Notes under the pieces: model-generated
What the model was told of the DNA's origin: nothing
The model's database searches: none
Seen by the model: the letters and a program-made list of their open reading frames with translations, nothing else
Shown: positions 8,001 through 17,360 of the stretch, in pieces
Position numbering within the stretch: position 1 is the first letter of the stretch
How the letters are laid out: each line of letters opens with the position of its first letter
Source of the DNA: Salpingoeca rosetta
Taxonomy: Eukaryota > Opisthokonta > Choanoflagellata > Craspedida > Salpingoecidae
Length of the DNA stretch: 17,500 nucleotides
Assembly (NCBI RefSeq): GCF_000188695.1
Contig: NW_004754903.1
Location: forward strand, 417,760 to 435,259
Direction of reading: 5' to 3'
Program-made: the position numbers and the translations under genes

Positions 8001-11000
8001 CCTTCACCATCGACCACGCGCCTTGACTTCCAGCTCGACCTGAGACGTGTGAGCCGCATCCACCACTTTCTCCACAAGGCGACAAAGGAGTGCAGCCTTG
8101 AAAAGCACATCTCTGGTATAAAGGACTTGAAGAACGTCTTGCAGGGCTCCATGGCCAGCTATGGAACGCTCGTTCGTCTCTACCTCTCCCATGTCAACGC
8201 CAACGTGATCCAAACGTTTGTGAACGATGCGGCTGATGATGCAGTGGCCGCTACCAGACGCCTGAGGATGGCTTGTCTCACGCTCCAGATTCGACTGGAG
8301 GAGCTGCAGCGCATGGAGGATCAGTTCCCAGAACTGCACGCGCTGGCGTTTCCAACGCCGCCACAAGAGCTCATCCCCTTGCGCCAAGATGCAGCAAATC
8401 GAGAATTGGAGTGCCGTCAGCTGAGACAGGACGGACGACTCAATGAACTGCATCGCCACGTGCTGGCTGCAGGCATCTTGCGACAGCTCGACGGCGTCCT
8501 CAAGGGCGCCATCACGTACACCCAGCTCTACCGAAACGCTGTAGAACAAATCACCGACTTCAGCAGACGGGCTGTCCAGAATGTTAACGCAGCAGTTGAA
8601 AGGCGCAGCTTTTTGGAGGTGGCGACCTTGCTCGAGCAGCTTCATGACACGGCCCCCCAGCAGCGGTCAACGTTGGATCAGTCCATCATAACTGCCGTCG
8701 ATGCAACCTACGCCAACTGCCTGAAGCGTGCTCGCCAGATCACCAACGTTAACGGCGACAAATCCCGTCTGCAGCGGTTCGAGGAGCTGCAGCAAGCCCT
8801 CAGCAAGGCAAAATCGACCATACAGCTGCAGGCGCCCGGCCTTGAGCTCGTTACCGCAGAGCAAGCTGACGAGTGGGAGAAGAAGATCGCTGCCGTGAGG
8901 AACACAGTGAGCACATTCCTAACAGATGAGTGCAACCGAGTGGAGAGCGACATGCAGCGATGCTGCTTCGCCGAGGCCCAAACCCAACTGCAGGAGCTCG
9001 CTTCCTGTATCCAAGCTGTTGAGCACGAGCTTGAGGGCTTGGATGAAGCACGCGCGCGCATCAGCGACCTCAGGACTCGTATCCTCAAGGGCCCCGAGGA
9101 GGCAGTCGCTTCTTTTGGGGGTTTGACATTGGAGAAGGCCATCCGCAACCCACCACAGATCTTGACGCACCTTGCCAAGGAGAGCGACCAGGTGAAGAAA
9201 GCCGTGAACCAGCATCTTATTGAGCTGCTGACAGACTTTAAGGATCGCATGTCCAGTGATGACGTGATGAATGTGAACCTGGAAGCAGTGGCTCTGCATT
9301 TGAAACACTTCAAAAAGCTGTGCCCTCAGCACATACAGCAACAATTGGCTGCAACATCGGCTGACATTCTGGCAACGCTTCGCCAGCGCATTGCATCACG
9401 GGCGAATGAAGCCGGAGAGCGCCTTGACCACGATGACTGGGATGGCCTCAAAACTGACGTTGAGCTGATGCGCAAACAGCCTGCGGGCCAGCTTGCCAAC
9501 ACCATCAACGCGCAACTCACGTCCAAGGTTGACGGCATCGCCGAGGACGCCTTCCAAGCGCTCGAGGACCGCAGACAAGACCGGCAGCTCCTCAAGGTTG
9601 TGAAGCGCCTGGCCAAGTGCAACGAGATTGGCGTGCCGACTGCAGCGGCCAAGCTGAAGGCCATGGTGCAGCAAGCGACATCGAAGCTGGGCGTTGAACA
9701 CCAAACAATGGCGCACGTGTTTGCCTCACCCCAACTGACGGAGCCGGACATCGCCCGTGACGTGTCCCAGGACTTTGCACGGAGCGTGGTGCGCGCCCTC
9801 TATTTGGAGAGCAGCATTCAGCTGGCAAACAACTCCATCAAGAAAGACAGGACAACTGGCGGCGGAGGCAGACTGCAGCGTCACGAGACGGACGATGGTG
9901 CGTCTGTGCTCGAGGACGATGGTGCGTCTGTGCTCGAGGACCTCCGTGCATGGGCAGTGAAGTGCTCGAAAGATGTGGCCAAGCTGCAGCAGGACGTGGG
10001 CCATCTCAAGACCGCGCTGGCAGAGCTGGAGCCCTCCAAAGTGGACTGGAACGCCTTTGCATCCGTCAACCCGATGCTGCTGTCGCACCAGTGTGGGCTG
10101 GTTGCATGCACTGGTTCGGAGCTCGCCCGACCCGCAAAGGAGCTTCACATCGCACCAGCTGTTCTGGAGGAGTGCCAGAAGTGCAAGCAGTCGCTCGATG
10201 CAATCGTGTCGGAGCTGGATGACGTGACAACAAAGTGGTTCGACGAGAGCATGGGCATCAACGTGCTGGATGACCAGTACAACGTCAATTCAGAGGAGAT
10301 GCGCAAGGCATACGCACGCCTCCACTGCACGAAGCAGCTCCTGGAGCTGACACTTCCCTTTGCGGCCTATTTTGCAGACGGGGTGGAGGCGGTGCGCTCA
10401 CGCCCGGAGCAGCTGGCCGAGCACGTGCAGCTGCAAGAGGAGCACATTTCATCAGAGCTCCACGCAGCCCAGACGTCACGCAAGTACGATCGGATGAATA
10501 ACCTGATGGCCCACTGGAACAACATTATTGCTCTCACAAATGCCAAGCCACCACCGTCCCTCGGATCCAAGTCAAGGGTTTTGTCGAAGGGCATGCGAGG
10601 TGGACAGCAAGACCAGCGTTCGTCACATGATGCCCATGGCGAGCCAAGTGTATTTAATTTGAAGCTGGTGAAGGACGTTGAGGCAAACCTCATCCAAGAT
10701 GCGAAGAATTTGGTTGCGGACCTGCATCGCTCCCACACAAACGGCACCATTGCGCACGTTCTCATCCAGCTGCAGACGCTGGCGGACAACTTTCAGTGCG
10801 TCCGCGATGAAGTCACAAGCGATATCTGTGCTTTCTTGGACACACTCGATGACAAGGGCAGTATGCGCATACCCAAACTTGGACTGTATCTTGACCAGCT
10901 GCAGTCCCCAGAGGCACAGCGCGTGCTGCAGGTGTACGATGTGTTCACCGGGTACCTTCGTCGCCTCTTCAACAACAAGATCAGCTCTGTGGGCATCGAC

Positions 11001-13784
11001 GACGCGCTCAAGACGCTTCGGGAAGGAGGCATAAACGAACTCACACTCGAGCACTGTGACGAGCTGAAGCGCATGTTTGATGAATTCCTCAAGCAGTATC
11101 ACAAGAACTTGAAGATGATCATAGATGGGCCAAAGGCAGTAGACGAACTTGCTGCAAGTGCGAGGGCTTGTGCTGCCGAGATCACAAAGAACCCAAACCT
11201 TCACGCTCAGGGCATGGAGTGGACGGCTCCAATGAGGTCGCGGCTGCCGACACTGATGGCGCACATCTTTGGCATGTGGACGCTGCACCATGCCAGCAAC
11301 CCCAACCAGGCCCGTGAGGAGTTCCTGCAGCCGCATCCTTCCCAAGCCCTGGCCATCTTTCGCCTGCTCGGTGTTGGCACTGAGAAGGGCGAGCTGCACT
11401 CCAACATGGTGCAGGTCCTGACGGGACAAGGAAAGTCCGTCATCTTGGCTGTCACGGCATCTGTGCTTGCGCTGTACGGCATGCACGCCAGCGTTGCCTG
11501 CTACTCCGAGCACCTCAGCGTTCGCGACTACTACGCCTTCTCATTCTTGTTTGACAAGCTGGGCGTGGCTGAGCATGTTGAGTACGGCACGCTCAACGCC
11601 CTGTGCGAGTCGCACATCAACAAGGAGGGCGACATCCGCGAGCGCGTGCAGCACTTGATCCAAGAAGACAAGTTCCAGAAGCCTGGGTGGATCAAGCGCG
11701 CCAAGGACAAGGCTGCTGCCTTGAAGGACAAAGCAGCAAGCTTCCTGCCTGGAAGTGCCAGTTCCTCCAAGGTCCCGCGCCCTCGCGTGCTGTTGATTGA
11801 CGAGGTGGACGTGGCACTCGACCCAAGCATCATGAGCGACACATACGCGCCCAACTGCAAGGTGACCAACGAGGCTGTCAAGAACTTGGTGATGCACCTG
11901 TGGGACAATCGCACAACTGGACTCACGTTTGCGAAAGTGGCCAACTCAACGCAGTATGAGAACCTCCAACAGCAGTTTGCCAAGCCCTACCACGACCTCC
12001 TCCGGAGCTGCGTGAACGCCATGATTGTTGACCTGCAATCGTATGAGAAACACGGGTACGTGTTTGAGGGCGGCCGCATCGGTTACAAGCTGCACGACAC
12101 CGTCAACTACAAGATGCGCATGCGCTACAAGACCTTGTTCGCGCTCATGCACGAGCTTGAGAAGGTGGGAATCGACGTTCACACTTCAAAGGACGTGGCC
12201 AATGAGGTTGCCTTCTTCATCAACTGCGGCGCGTTCTCGTATTTTGAGGTGCAGCGCACATTTGCTTGCACGCTCGGCGTGACGGGCACGCTCAAGGACC
12301 TGTCTGCTCCCGAGTTTGGGGTGCTGAAGGAAGACTACGGCATTCACACGTACACGGTGATGCCGTCCATGTTTGGCGCGTCGCAGCTGAAGCCGTTTGA
12401 GACAAACGACCTGATGATTGTGTCGGCTGATCATTTTCACCTTACCATCACCCAGGAGATTAGCAAGCGCCATGGGCAGGGCCGTCCGGTGATTGTTCTG
12501 TTTGAGACGGAGCGAGAGCTGCAAGAGTACTATCGCCACGACTCCCTCGGCGCCTTCATGCAGCACTTGCAAATCCTGAGCGAGACATTGGATGCTTTGG
12601 AGAAGGATGATATTGTGTGCAAGGCAGCGCAGCAGAAGCGCATCACGCTGTGCACACGCTCGCTTGGGCGCGGTGTGGACTTCCAGGTGCGTGACCCGGC
12701 CGTTGGAAAACTGGGCGGTGTGCACGTGCTGCAGACGTTCCTGGCAGAGACGATGGCTGAGGAGCGGCAGTGCATGGGGCGCACGGCTCGGCAGGGTGAG
12801 CCGGGCAGCTACTCGATGGTGCTGTGCCGTGAGCAGCTGAAGAAGTTTGCCGTGGATGATGACGAAATGTACAGGTGCCAAAGTGCGGTAGCACTTCGCG
12901 ACTACCTGCGCAAGAAGCGCGATGAGGCACATGCAGTAAGGTTTCAGGAGACCAGCGAGGAGGCAAGGTCCTTGAGCGAGCAGCACGAAGAGTCGATGGC
13001 GTTGGTCGTGGATCTGCACCACGAGCAATTCGAGTCAGTGATCAACACACTCGAGCGATGGAATCATACCCACACAGTTCTCCCACATCTTTCTCGGACT
13101 CTGTATGCATTGGATGTCACTCTCTCCATGGGCGCAGCTCTCAAGCAGACACAGGAGGCGATGGAGGATGTCTTTGGACGCGTTGAAAAGATCCTCGAAA
13201 ATGAAGGTCTGTACAACAAGACTGGTATTGCTGTTCAAGTGGCCGCGTACCGCAACTACAACGCAGAAGCGGACCAACTGCTCCAATTGTCCGGGTGGGA
13301 GCGGGAGCCGGGTGATTTGAAGGACTTCGTGTCTGGCCTGGAGGTGAACGGCGGCTGGGGCAACGAAGCGATCGAGGTTGCGCTTCAGCGCGCCAACACG
13401 GAGAAGGACGTGTCGCAGGTGATTTTGATTGGCGACGCACCAGCCAACACACCAGATGAGGTGACGCTGAAACGAGATTCGAAGGGCGAACAGTACTGGT
13501 CCAACGTTCCCGGGTATCCCGAGTTTGCCACATCCACGACCGCCGAGGCCGAGCTGCAGAAGCTGAAAGAGAAAGGCATTCCGGTTCATGCGTTCTACAT
13601 TCACCCGCGCGCAAAGAGCTTCTTCGAGCACGCCGCTCAAGTGACTCGTGGGCGCTGCGAGTTCCTGAACATCAACGCTGCATCTGGGGCTGTTCAGCTC
13701 ACGGATCTTGTTTCCGAAGAGCTGCTGCGGCGCGTGGGTGGCGATAAGCTCGTCGACACGTACCGAGCCACTTACTGCAAGTGA
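5056..13784 (+). CDS. Giant P-loop NTPase / SecA-like DEAD motor / vWA protein
   Basis: Exons 5056(?)-5581 and 5743-13784 give about 2,875 residues if the tentative first exon is used (numbering below). Residues 100-300 form a P-loop domain: Walker A GRSGAGKST (113-121), Walker B/G3 VDTPG (192-196), possible G4 FTKYQ (265-269). About 300-2050 is long, mostly helical and Gln/Glu/Ala/Leu-rich, broken by a 13-Thr tract (598-610). From about 2058 comes a SecA-type motor: LTGQGKS (near 2087), SEHLSVRDYYAF (2117), YGT (2143), DEVD (2215), VTGTL (2375), RSLGRGVDF (2501), GRTARQGEPGS (2541). These match SecA TGEGKT, QRD, YGTN, DEVD, MTGT, GRGTD and GRSGRQGDPGS in order. A vWA domain closes the protein: DVTLSMG (2653), GGWGNEA (2732), ILIGDAPAN (about 2757). 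No transit peptide or membrane segment is evident. It is not a bacterial or plastid SecA, which is about 800-1,000 residues. The substrate is unknown; an NTP-driven remodelling or translocating machine is an inference. Confidence 0.85.
5582..5742 (+). other. Intron inside the G3 motif of the SecA-like gene
   Basis: A 161-bp GT-AG intron: donor GTTAGT at 5582, acceptor AATACACAG ending at 5742, phase 1. Splicing turns an in-frame TAG after the proline codon into DTPGIGDNSG, a normal switch-II type loop, and opens the 8-kb second frame. It contains a CA-rich tract at about 5612-5640 and a C-rich stretch before the acceptor. Confidence 0.9.
6948..6986. repeat. (ACA)8(ACG)5 trinucleotide repeat coding poly-Thr
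   Basis: Thirteen consecutive threonine codons, eight ACA then five ACG, in a Ser/Gly/Thr-rich linker of the SecA-like protein. It probably marks a flexible joint between helical segments and is likely length-variable. Confidence 0.95.
9891..9938. repeat. Perfect 24-bp tandem duplication in the SecA-like gene
   Basis: The 24 bases from 9891 to 9914 recur without a mismatch at 9915-9938. Each copy encodes DDGASVLE, giving residues about 1579-1594 with the octet twice. The absence of any synonymous difference suggests a recent event. Confidence 0.95.
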
Positions 13785-13789
13785 TCAGA

Positions 13790-13865
<76 letters not shown>

Positions 13866-14442
13866 CCATGCTTGTGCACGTGTGCATCCACATTCCTTCC
13901 ATTCCAAAACCCGTTACTTTTCTTCCCTTCCCACAGTTGGCGTTCTGTCCTTCTTGCTCCTCCGCACCCCAAAGTCCCCCTCCCTTCACTTCAACCCCCT
14001 TGCTTTCATGCATTCACTTGTAGACGACTTCTCTCTTCTCTCTGTTTTTCTGTGCTCCGATCGCCGTTGCATCCTTTGAGTTACCTGCCCCAAAGATCCG
14101 TTACCTTGCTTTCTCCTGTTACGTTGCGTTCTTCACGTCGTTGCGTTGTGTTGTTCCTTCGGCCACTTGTTTGTTTCGGCCGTCTTGCGAGCCGCGCGTT
14201 GAAATGTGCCGTTCCACCAAACCAGTCGTAAACCCCGCAACACGGACAATTCACGACGTGACATCCCTTTCATCTGTTTTACTGCACACTGCACTGGTAA
14301 ATGCGCAAGGCAATGTCGCAATGTCGCATGCCCATGTCACCGAGTAACCAGGGGAACAGACGTAACAAGCAGAAACGAAGCGAAGCGAAGCAAGCAGGCA
14401 AGTCACTGGCGGGCGACCAAACGACAATCCATCTGCGTTGTA
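13785..14442. other. Spacer between convergent SecA-like and p67phox-like genes
   Basis: 658 bp between two facing stop codons. After the (GT)35 comes pyrimidine-rich sequence (about 13880-14100), then ordinary unique sequence. A short GAAGC-type repeat (about 14372-14395) precedes the minus-strand stop. No exact AATAAA on either strand and no RNA gene were recognised. Small frames here lack any recognisable protein signature. Confidence 0.6.
13793..13862. repeat. (GT)35 microsatellite after the SecA-like stop codon
   Basis: Thirty-five uninterrupted GT units starting nine bases after the TGA at 13782-13784, so almost certainly in the 3' UTR of the plus-strand gene. Confidence 0.95.
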
Positions 14443-14544
14443 TCAGCTGTTGTCCGCCTTGACCACCACAGCCAGCGACGTCGAGGCCTGGCTCTCCAGG
14501 AACCGAAGATGGCTTGATGGTAATGTGCGTGCGTGCGTGCGTGC

Positions 14545-14595
<51 letters not shown>

Positions 14596-14997
14596 CGTGT
14601 GCGTGTGCGTGCGTGCGCGCGTGCGAGTGTGTGAACGCGTGAGGGAATGTGACAGTACATGTCTCGAGCACGCAGCTGCAATTACAACACTTTCCACACG
14701 ACTGACCTCATCCCACAACCACCAATACCAACACGTGCTCACGCATACCCCACCCCCCCACCCCCAAACCCACAAGCAACCCCACCTTTCATCGGAGAGC
14801 TTGAGGAGGGGCTGTGCTGGCGCCAAGCGGTACCACAGCGCTAGTCCATCGCCATCGCAGTCAATCGTCTCATACACCTTCTGCACACACACACACACAG
14901 GCAGCGCGCTATCAGTAGGGCGTCGTGGGACGCAACAAGGCAGACACACAGACACACAGACACACAGACACACAGACACACAGACACACATACACAC

Positions 14998-15038
<41 letters not shown>

Positions 15039-15288
15039 ACCCCCCGAGCCATCTTACCGTCACCGACTCGGGGGTTATCCACAGCTGGAACCCTGTTTGA
15101 CCGATCTTACACGATTTCGAGTCTGAGCTACCCTCAAATCCTGATCTTGCTACATTACCAGGCTGGAGGTTATCAGGTCCCACGCCCCGGCACGATAACT
15201 TCTGGTCCGGGTTTCAATCTCTTGCTCGTTCTAACGTGTCCCCACGACCCATAACGTTATGCGGCTAAGACTCGTGCTAGAACACGAC

Positions 15289-15327
<39 letters not shown>

Positions 15328-17360
15328 CCCCCCCCCCCACACACACCTTGCGAAACGCCGGCAGCGGTGCTCCTTCCCTGATTCGCGCCGTGTACTCGTC
15401 ATCCTCAAACTCTATTACCAGCTTCAGCCGCCGCACACCCTCGCCACCATCCTCGCTGTCCCCACTCTTTGCATCCTGCTGTCCCGACGCGGACGACGAT
15501 GCTACCCCTGTTGCTCCCGTCGGCTGTACGCGCGGTTTTGATGGCAGCCCTGGCCTCCCGCTCTCATTGCAACGACCACCATCACGACCATTACCATCGC
15601 CACCACCATGAATACCATTATTGCTCTCAAATGCCTTCATGCGGTCGCGTACGGATCTGCCGCCAATCCCCGCAGGCGCAGATGTCGCCTTGGCCAGGCC
15701 ACGTGTTGTAGCTGCTGTAGCTGTTGTTGCTGTCGCTGGTGTGGGTTTGTAAGTGGTGCCTGCGTTGCTCGGTGCTGTTGTTGACGGTACAGCTGTGGCC
15801 CTCCTTGTCTTCCCCGCACCAGACACCGCTGCTGGTGGCGGCGGTTTGGGCGGCGCCGTGGACGACGATGATGGAGCCGCTGATGACGGAGCTGCTGATG
15901 ATGTTGATGTTGATGATGATGATGATGGGAAGGAGGGTGCCGCCGATGTGTTCTTCGTTGTGACCGTTGCTGCTGCCGACAGCTTGGCGCCCGCTGCTGT
16001 TGCCGGCGGTGGTGGCGGCTTGGATGGTGGCGCCACCTCCCTGCCCCGTCTTGAATCCATGGTCTCCTGGCGTTGTCGCACAGCCTGCTTCAGTCCTCCC
16101 AGCAGCGCCGCAGGTCCTGCCTTTCCTGTTGCTGACGATGATGATGATGGTGGTGGCGGGCGACGTGGTAAGACATCCTTGTCTTTCTCCTTCGCTTCCT
16201 TGGGCTTCGGCATGTCTGTGCTCGTTGTTGAAGCGTTCCCGCTCGTTTGCTTGCGTGCGAGCCGGGGCGAAGGGCGGGAGGGTGGCGGCGGTGTTGCTGC
16301 AACTGCTGTCCGCTGCAGTCTCTGCTTCAGCGGCGATGACAAATCCGATGCTCCTGTTGCTGCTGCTGATGATGATGGTGCTGGTGATGACAGCGGGGCT
16401 CCACGTGTTGTAGATTTGATTCCTGGTGGCGGTGCCTTTGCTGCTCCCGTTTTGCCTGCTGGTGCTGTTGGTGGTGCCGAGACGTGTGGCAGTTGTGGCG
16501 GTTGTGGTGGGCGCGTTGTGGCTGCGGATGTGTTGGTGTGGGGCGCGAGCGGCGGTGAGGGCGTACCACTGCCACCGCGCGCGTGCGTGTGTCTGCGTGC
16601 CGGTGGTGGTGTTGATGGAGGCGGTGGCCGTGCCATGCCCGTCGCCCCACGTGGCTGGTGCGAGTGTGGCGGTGACGGCGGTTGCGTCGCGGCTTTGCGC
16701 CCACCCAACAGCATCGCTCTCGCCGTTGTCTTTGCTGCCGACGAAGTTGCCGTCGTGGCAGGCGTGTTCGCTCTCGTCGCTGTTGGGGGAGAGGCGGTGC
16801 GGCGTGACGCGGGCGCAGACTGGTGCTGACGTGGGCGCGGCTGTAAGCGCGGCGGTGGTGGCCGTCGCTGCTGCTGCTGCTGTTGCTGTTTCGGTGGAGC
16901 GTGCGTCTGTTCTTGGCCGTCATCCTGCATGGCTTTGAGGTATTTTTCGCCCTGAAACCCGACGGCCTGATCCTCCTTGAACAGCGTGACCTACGAGTGT
17001 TTGGAAGGGGGGGGGGGGTAAGGAGGAGTAAGAGACGGGTGGATGAGCGAAAGGGGCAAAAAGGGGGGGGGGGCGAAGGGGTAGACGAGTAGAACAATGG
17101 GCGGAGGGGATTTGATGGATGGTGTGATGGGATGCATAGAAGAACGAACGCACGTCAGACACAGTCTTTCGTGGATGCACAAAGAGGCATATGGACAGAC
17201 ACAACCCAGCTAGACGCAGGCAATCGCGCTTCCCCCAAAACACATGCGAAGATATCACCTTGAGTTCGCTCTTGCCCATGAACTGCTGCTTCTGCAGCGC
17301 GGACACTTTTGACGGCGGCAGCTCAAACAGGACGAGGGGGACCTCAAACAGCGACGGTGA
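14443..17360 (-). CDS. p67phox/NoxR-like NADPH oxidase activator (5' partial, four exons)
   Basis: Minus-strand exons 17360-17259, 16990-15347, 14880-14786 and 14512-14443 join in phase (0, 0, 2) into 636 residues ending at TGA 14443-14445. Residues 4-50 align without gaps, over a core of about 32 residues, to the activation domain after the TPRs of human p67phox (NCF2) and fungal NoxR: SKVSALQK, then FMGKSELKV, then AVGFQG, against RQVAQLAK, DYLGKATVV and FSGFAP. Residues 55-553 are a Pro/Ser/Thr/Ala-rich linker with poly-Gln and many PPPP stretches. Residues 554-634 look like a PB1 domain: LKLVIEFEDDEYTARI, helix AFRKKVYETI, LALWYR, LLKLSDESHLRFLES and a final LAVVVKAD strand. This domain appears only after splicing. 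In the family, p67phox with Rac switches on NOX2-type NADPH oxidases; PB1 binds a p40phox or Cdc24 type partner. N-terminal TPRs would lie right of the window. No C-terminal SH3 is present, as in fungal NoxR. The last acceptor (ATCAAG at 14513) is the weakest junction. Confidence 0.65.
14513..14785 (-). other. Last intron of the p67phox-like gene, with (GT)n/(AC)n repeats
   Basis: A 273-bp intron in the minus sense: donor GAAAG/GTGGGG at 14785, acceptor ATCAAG ending at 14513, phase 2. The donor half is G- and GT-rich. The acceptor half is the complement of a GTGC/GT microsatellite at about 14525-14632, so AC-rich in the transcript, with potential to pair with the GU-rich half. Confidence 0.6.
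14525..14632. repeat. (GTGC)n-(GT)n compound microsatellite
   Basis: Six or so GTGC units, then about 20 GT units, then mixed GTGC/GTGCGT units. It is intronic in the minus-strand gene. Frames through it are repeats of Cys/Val or His/Thr. Confidence 0.9.
14941..15037. repeat. (CAGACACA)6 octamer repeat followed by (CA)n
   Basis: Six perfect CAGACACA units at 14941-14988, a short imperfect stretch, then about 18 CA units from 15001 to 15037. Intronic in the p67phox-like gene. Confidence 0.95.
15291..15338. repeat. (CA)17 followed by a run of 14 C
   Basis: Seventeen CA units at 15291-15324 abut fourteen C at 15325-15338. The block lies a few bases inside the intron from the splice donor at 15346 of the minus-strand gene, where it reads as a G-run and GT repeat. 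Confidence 0.95.
16991..17258 (-). other. Intron between activation-domain exons of the p67phox-like gene
   Basis: A 268-bp phase-0 intron, donor AAG/GTGATA at 17258, acceptor CACTCGTAG ending at 16991. The transcript has two C runs before the acceptor (12 G at 17007-17018 and 11 G at 17063-17073 on the plus strand) in a pyrimidine-rich context, a strong polypyrimidine tract. Joining the flanking exons gives GKSELK-VTLFKED without disturbing the activation-domain alignment. Confidence 0.8.

Larger units (their letters stand above)
14881..15346 (-). other. Intron splitting the PB1 domain, mostly GT-type repeats in the sense strand
   Basis: A 466-bp phase-0 intron. The donor GTGTGTGT at 15346 merges into a run of 14 G and a (GT)17 tract (plus-strand coordinates 15291-15338). 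The acceptor at 14881 is a (GT)n tract ending in GTGCAG. Between lie (GT)n and six 8-bp CAGACACA units (14941-14988, plus strand) and about 250 bp of unique sequence (15040-15290) in which nothing is recognised. Confidence 0.75.

Noticed and set aside
10623..11513. Minus-strand 296-codon frame opposite the SecA-like gene
   Set aside because: Antisense shadow; the plus strand carries the continuous frame leading into the SecA motifs.
11328..12840. Plastid or bacterial-contaminant secA
   Set aside because: The motor is in frame with flanking eukaryote-style sequence, and the gene has a GT-AG intron and a vWA fusion. The overall length and lack of a transit peptide do not fit.
15090..15170. tRNA-like stretch on the minus strand (TAGCTCAG and GGTTCCAG)
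   Set aside because: The A-box likeness is good but the B box departs from consensus, and neither a T stem nor a seven-pair acceptor stem can be formed.
14443..15183. Minus-strand 246-codon frame as a stand-alone gene
   Set aside because: Most of it translates GT/CA repeats. Only its pieces at 14880-14786 and 14512-14443 resemble protein, and these fit as exons of the larger gene.
15753..16829. Plus-strand 358-codon Asp/Gly/Val-rich frame
   Set aside because: Complement of the Pro/Ser/Thr linker of the p67phox-like gene. That strand joins in phase to conserved domains on both sides; this one does not.
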